Positions 5,751 to 8,716 of a stretch of DNA of 8,716 bases are shown here, piece after piece; position 1 is the stretch's first letter; the number at the start of each line of letters is the position of its first letter. Position numbers and translations under genes: made by a program. The DNA is from Bacteroidota bacterium (GTDB lineage Bacteria; Bacteroidota; Bacteroidia; Chitinophagales; Chitinophagaceae), in NCBI GenBank assembly GCA_023433755.1, contig JAEYUA010000190.1, forward strand, positions 1 through 8,716, in the 5' to 3' direction. The notes under the pieces are model-generated. The model was not told the origin of the DNA. It searched no databases and saw only the letters and a program-made list of their open reading frames with translations.

Positions 5751-6926
5751 ATGAGCAGAATTGAGGAATTGATAAGTAGGCTTTGCCCCGAGGGCGTGGA
5801 GTATAAGTCAATTGACGAAGTTTGTTCAAAAGCAGGAAACATCAAATGGCAGTCACAAGTAGGTAATAAATTTAAATATCTTGATTTGACATCTGTAGGT
5901 CGGAAGACCGGTAAAATCTCAGAAGTTCAGATAATAAATTCTACGAATGCTCCGAGTCGTGCACAACAAATTATAAAAGAAAATGACGTAATCTTCGGTA
6001 CAACCCGACCGACCCTTGAACGATACGCAATTGTCCCACCTCAGTATGACAACCAGATTTGTTCCACTGGCTTTTGCGTACTGAGGGCACAATCATCGAT
6101 CATAGTTCCTCGTTTCCTATATTATCTATTAACAACTTCTGAGTTTAATCACTATGTAGAAACACATCAAGAAGGAACAAGCTATCCTGCAATTTCTAAT
6201 AGCAAAGTGAAAGAATTCCAAATCCCCATCCCACCCCTCGAAATCCAAAACGAAATCGTAAGCATATTAGATAAGTTTACATTACTGGAAGCGGAGCTGG
6301 AAGCGGAGCTGGAAGCCCGTAAAAAGCAATACGAGCACTACAGGAACGCTTTATTGAGTTTTGAGGGAAAAGATGTGGAATGGAAGACGCTTGATCTTAT
6401 TTCGACAAATAACGATTCAAAAAGAAAGCCAGTAAAGAGTTCGCTAAGAGAAGATGGTATATATCCATATTATGGAGCTTCGGGGATTGTCGATTATGTT
6501 GACGATTATATTTTTGATGGAGATTTTTTACTGGTTTCTGAAGACGGAGCCAATTTACTAGCTAGAAATACACCAATTGCTTTCTCAATTTCGGGTAAAA
6601 CGTGGGTTAACAATCATGCTCATGTTTTGAAATTTGAAAAGTATACGACAAGAAGGCTAGTTGAAATTTATCTTAACTCGATAGATCTTACAAAATTTAT
6701 TTCTGGGGCTGCTCAACCAAAATTGAACAAGGAAAACTTAAATAAAATTCCGATTCCAATCCCACCATTCGATGAACAAGAACGAATCGTCTCCATACTT
6801 GACAAGTTCGATGCACTCGTAAACGACATCTCTATCGGTCTTCCCGCAGAAATCATCGCCCGCCGCAAACAATACGAATACTATAGAAACCGCTTACTGA
6901 GTTTCAAAAAAAGAAAGGATGGATAA
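5751..6926 (+). CDS. hsdS: Type I restriction-modification system, specificity subunit HsdS
   Basis: This 391-residue subunit reads the split DNA target and holds two HsdM copies. It opens with SRIEELISRLCPEGVEY. TRD1 covers about 18-155, ending in TSYPAISNSKVKEFQIPIPP. The central conserved helix is about 163-204, and TRD2 about 208-345 includes YPYYGASGIVDYVDDY and NNHAHVLKFE. The C-terminal conserved helix runs to the end. The two conserved regions are clear internal copies: IVSILDKF...RKKQYEHYRNALLSF and IVSILDKF...RRKQYEYYRNRLLSF. The central copy contains LEAELEAELEA (179-189) from a 12-bp repeat. The TRD-coding DNA is more A/T-rich than hsdM or hsdR, as expected for exchanged TRDs. The start at 5751 lies in AATTATAATG without Shine-Dalgarno. 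The 3' end overlaps hsdR by eight bases. The gene appears intact; the recognition sequence cannot be predicted here. Confidence 0.96.
   Translation: MSRIEELISRLCPEGVEYKSIDEVCSKAGNIKWQSQVGNKFKYLDLTSVGRKTGKISEVQIINSTNAPSRAQQIIKENDVIFGTTRPTLERYAIVPPQYDNQICSTGFCVLRAQSSIIVPRFLYYLLTTSEFNHYVETHQEGTSYPAISNSKVKEFQIPIPPLEIQNEIVSILDKFTLLEAELEAELEARKKQYEHYRNALLSFEGKDVEWKTLDLISTNNDSKRKPVKSSLREDGIYPYYGASGIVDYVDDYIFDGDFLLVSEDGANLLARNTPIAFSISGKTWVNNHAHVLKFEKYTTRRLVEIYLNSIDLTKFISGAAQPKLNKENLNKIPIPIPPFDEQERIVSILDKFDALVNDISIGLPAEIIARRKQYEYYRNRLLSFKKRKDG
6285..6316 (+). repeat. 12-bp tandem repeat in the hsdS central spacer
   Basis: CTGGAAGCGGAG occurs twice in a row (6285-6296, 6297-6308) and is followed by the first eight bases of a third unit (6309-6316). 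It is in frame and encodes LEAE-LEAE-LEA. Its position between the two TRDs is that of the TAEL repeat of EcoR124-family HsdS proteins, where two or three copies set the length of the non-specific spacer in the DNA target. Confidence 0.85.
6906..6912 (+). repeat. A7 homopolymer at the hsdS/hsdR junction
   Basis: Seven consecutive A residues encode the K-K-R near the C-terminus of HsdS, six bases before the hsdR start codon. Loss of one A would move the hsdS frame into the hsdR frame with no stop codon between, so the two subunits would be read as one protein. Confidence 0.8.
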
Positions 6927-8716
6927 ATACAATATTGTTGCTGAAAACCCGGAGAGTACGGTCGTATCCGAATATAAGTCGCCCTACAAAAGGGAAACGG
7001 CCTACCAAACGGAAGACCAGCTTGAAAAAGCATTTATTGCCCTGCTGGAATCGCAGGCTTATGAACGGCTGTTGATCAATAGCGAAGAAGACCTGGTGAA
7101 TAATCTCCGTGTACAGCTCCAGTTATTGAACCATTACCAGTTTACCGATACAGAATGGGATCATTTTTTTAAAACTAAGATCGCCAACCAGAACAGTGGC
7201 ATTGAAGAAAAAACCGCCATGATCCAGGAAGACCATGTGCAGCTTCTTACCCGTGATGATGGCACTACAAAGAACATTTACCTGCTCGATAAACAGAACA
7301 TACACAACAACCGCCTGCAGGTCACCAACCAGTACGAAGTTTCCGGGCAGCGTGCCAACCGATACGATGTAACGGTACTGGTGAACGGGTTGCCTCTCGT
7401 ACATATTGAACTGAAAAAACGCGGGGTGGATATCAGGGAGGCATTCAACCAGATCAACCGCTATAGCAGGGAATCATTCTGGTCGGGCAGCGGCCTGTTT
7501 GAATACGTGCAGCTCTTTGTGATCTCCAACGGCACTTACACCAAATATTACAGCAATACCACCAGGGTTTCGCACATCAAAGAACTGGGACAAACAGCAG
7601 CCAAAAAAACAAAACAAAGCAGCAACAGTTTTGAATTTACTTCCTGGTGGGCAGATGCCAGCAACAAACCCATCACCGACCTGATGGATTTTGGGAGAAC
7701 CTTTTTTGCCAAACATAGCCTGCTGAATATTTTGACGAAGTACTGTGTTTTTACCAGCGATAAAATGCTGCTGGTGATGCGGCCCTACCAGATCGTTGCT
7801 ACCGAAAGGATATTAAGTAAAATAAATGTTGCCAATAATTATAAAAGCTCTGGAAGCATTGAAGCGGGAGGTTATATATGGCATACCACGGGCAGCGGCA
7901 AAACACTTACCTCTTTCAAGACCGCACAACTGGCGAGCAAACTTGATTTCATCAATAAGGTATTGTTCGTGGTTGACAGGAAGGACCTGGACTACCAGAC
8001 CATGAAGGAGTATGACAAGTTTGAAAAAGGCGCGGCCAACAGCAATACCAGCACTTCCATCCTTAAAAAGCAGTTGGGAGATCCCAACGCTAAGATCATT
8101 ATCACCACCATCCAGAAGCTTTCCATCCTCATCAAAAAAGAAAAAAACCACCAGGCTTTCAGTCAGCCTGTGGTGATCATTTTTGATGAATGTCACCGTT
8201 CGCAGTTTGGCGATATGCACAAGGCCATCACCAAAGCCTTTAAGAAGTATTTCCTTTTTGGTTTTACCGGCACACCCATTTTTGCGGTGAATGCCAGCAA
8301 CAGCAACCGTCCGGACCTCAAAACCACGGAACAGGCCTTTGGAAAAAAACTGCACACCTATACCATTGTTGATGCTATCAATGATAAAAATGTTCTGCCT
8401 TTCAGGATCGATTATATCCGCACCATGAAAGAGCAGGAAGACATCAAAGACCAGAAGGTCTGGGATATCGACCGCGAAAGAGCGCTCGCCGCTCCTGAAA
8501 GAATTTCAAGAATTACCAAATACATTCTTGATCATTTTGACCAGAAAACAAAACGCAACAGCAAGGCTTATACATTCACCAGTCTGAATAATATTTATGA
8601 TGTGGCATCGGCCAAAGACCGGTCGAAGGTGGAAGAGGTAAAGAAAAAGATCCGGCTTACCGGCTTCAATTCCATTTTTGCAGTAAGCTCCATTGAGTTT
8701 GCCAAACTGTACTACA
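6919..8716 (+). CDS. hsdR: Type I restriction-modification system, restriction/motor subunit HsdR (3' end outside window)
   Basis: The frame from the ATG at 6919 is open to the right edge, giving 599 of the usual roughly 950-1050 residues. HsdR cuts DNA after ATP-driven translocation, once bound to the HsdM-HsdS core. The N-terminal PD-(D/E)xK nuclease has D150 in NRYDVTVL, E164-L-K166 in HIELKKRG, and the QxxxY motif Q178-Y182 in NQINRY. The SF2 motor begins with RPYQIVAT and has Walker A TTGSGKT (323-329), Walker B DECH (423-426) and motif III TGTP (450-453). The second RecA domain has begun by the edge (SKAYTFTSLNNIYD). No stop or frameshift is seen. The start overlaps the hsdS stop by eight bases (ATGGATAA), and AAGAAAGG precedes it, so translational coupling to hsdS is likely. 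The missing C-terminus leaves integrity of the full gene unproved. Confidence 0.96.
   Translation, partial: MDKYNIVAENPESTVVSEYKSPYKRETAYQTEDQLEKAFIALLESQAYERLLINSEEDLVNNLRVQLQLLNHYQFTDTEWDHFFKTKIANQNSGIEEKTAMIQEDHVQLLTRDDGTTKNIYLLDKQNIHNNRLQVTNQYEVSGQRANRYDVTVLVNGLPLVHIELKKRGVDIREAFNQINRYSRESFWSGSGLFEYVQLFVISNGTYTKYYSNTTRVSHIKELGQTAAKKTKQSSNSFEFTSWWADASNKPITDLMDFGRTFFAKHSLLNILTKYCVFTSDKMLLVMRPYQIVATERILSKINVANNYKSSGSIEAGGYIWHTTGSGKTLTSFKTAQLASKLDFINKVLFVVDRKDLDYQTMKEYDKFEKGAANSNTSTSILKKQLGDPNAKIIITTIQKLSILIKKEKNHQAFSQPVVIIFDECHRSQFGDMHKAITKAFKKYFLFGFTGTPIFAVNASNSNRPDLKTTEQAFGKKLHTYTIVDAINDKNVLPFRIDYIRTMKEQEDIKDQKVWDIDRERALAAPERISRITKYILDHFDQKTKRNSKAYTFTSLNNIYDVASAKDRSKVEEVKKKIRLTGFNSIFAVSSIEFAKLYY

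Noticed and set aside
7123..8355. Three minus-strand open frames of 80-180 codons opposite hsdR
   Set aside because: The plus strand is one continuous HsdR frame with nuclease and helicase motifs; the antisense frames have no supported domain or start signal.
1..8716. CRISPR array, tRNA/rRNA genes, transposase or IS ends
   Set aside because: No regularly spaced direct repeats, no cloverleaf-like segments in the intergenic regions, and no transposase or integrase frame were seen.

Overview
The window reads as a chromosomal stretch from a member of the Bacteroidota, most likely near the Chitinophagales. This is an inference from four things: A/T-rich, mostly Shine-Dalgarno-free translation starts (hsdM and hsdS share AATTATAATG), a candidate promoter of the TTTG...TAnnTTTG type, moderate GC, and runs of AGCCAATAGCCAATGGCC-like repeats. 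No 16S or tRNA gene is present to settle it.

Left part (1-2877), housekeeping and stress genes. The window opens inside the C-terminal helix-turn-helix of a Crp/Fnr-type regulator (1-156). A stand-alone CheY-like receiver follows (372-794). Convergent to it is a minus-strand pair, a small cupin protein and then an NADPH-dependent FMN reductase-type flavoprotein, separated by 29 bases. Divergent from the cupin is a two-domain glyoxalase-fold ring-cleaving dioxygenase of the MhqO kind. The dioxygenase, flavoprotein and cupin around one 141-base divergent promoter region look like a quinone/catechol stress locus.

Right part (2881-8716), a type I restriction-modification locus in the order hsdM - fic - hsdS - hsdR, all on the plus strand. 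HsdM has the DPACGSGS and NPPY methyltransferase motifs. HsdS has two target recognition domains and a 12-bp tandem repeat in the central spacer, the position at which EcoR124-type enzymes change specificity. HsdR runs off the right edge at residue 599 and shows the PD-(D/E)xK nuclease and the first half of the helicase motor. A Fic AMP-transferase with an intact catalytic motif and an N-terminal self-inhibitory motif sits between hsdM and hsdS. It has its own leader with several copies of ATAAACAT, two of which form a perfect palindrome touching the start codon.

The most interesting structure is this nested Fic gene with a private operator inside a restriction operon, a layout that recalls PrrC inside the EcoprrI locus. 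Other points are an 18-bp inverted repeat that brackets hsdM, with one arm supplying the hsdM stop codon; the LEAE repeat in HsdS, one unit short relative to the C-terminal copy; and an A7 tract at the end of hsdS where loss of a single A would fuse HsdS in frame to HsdR.
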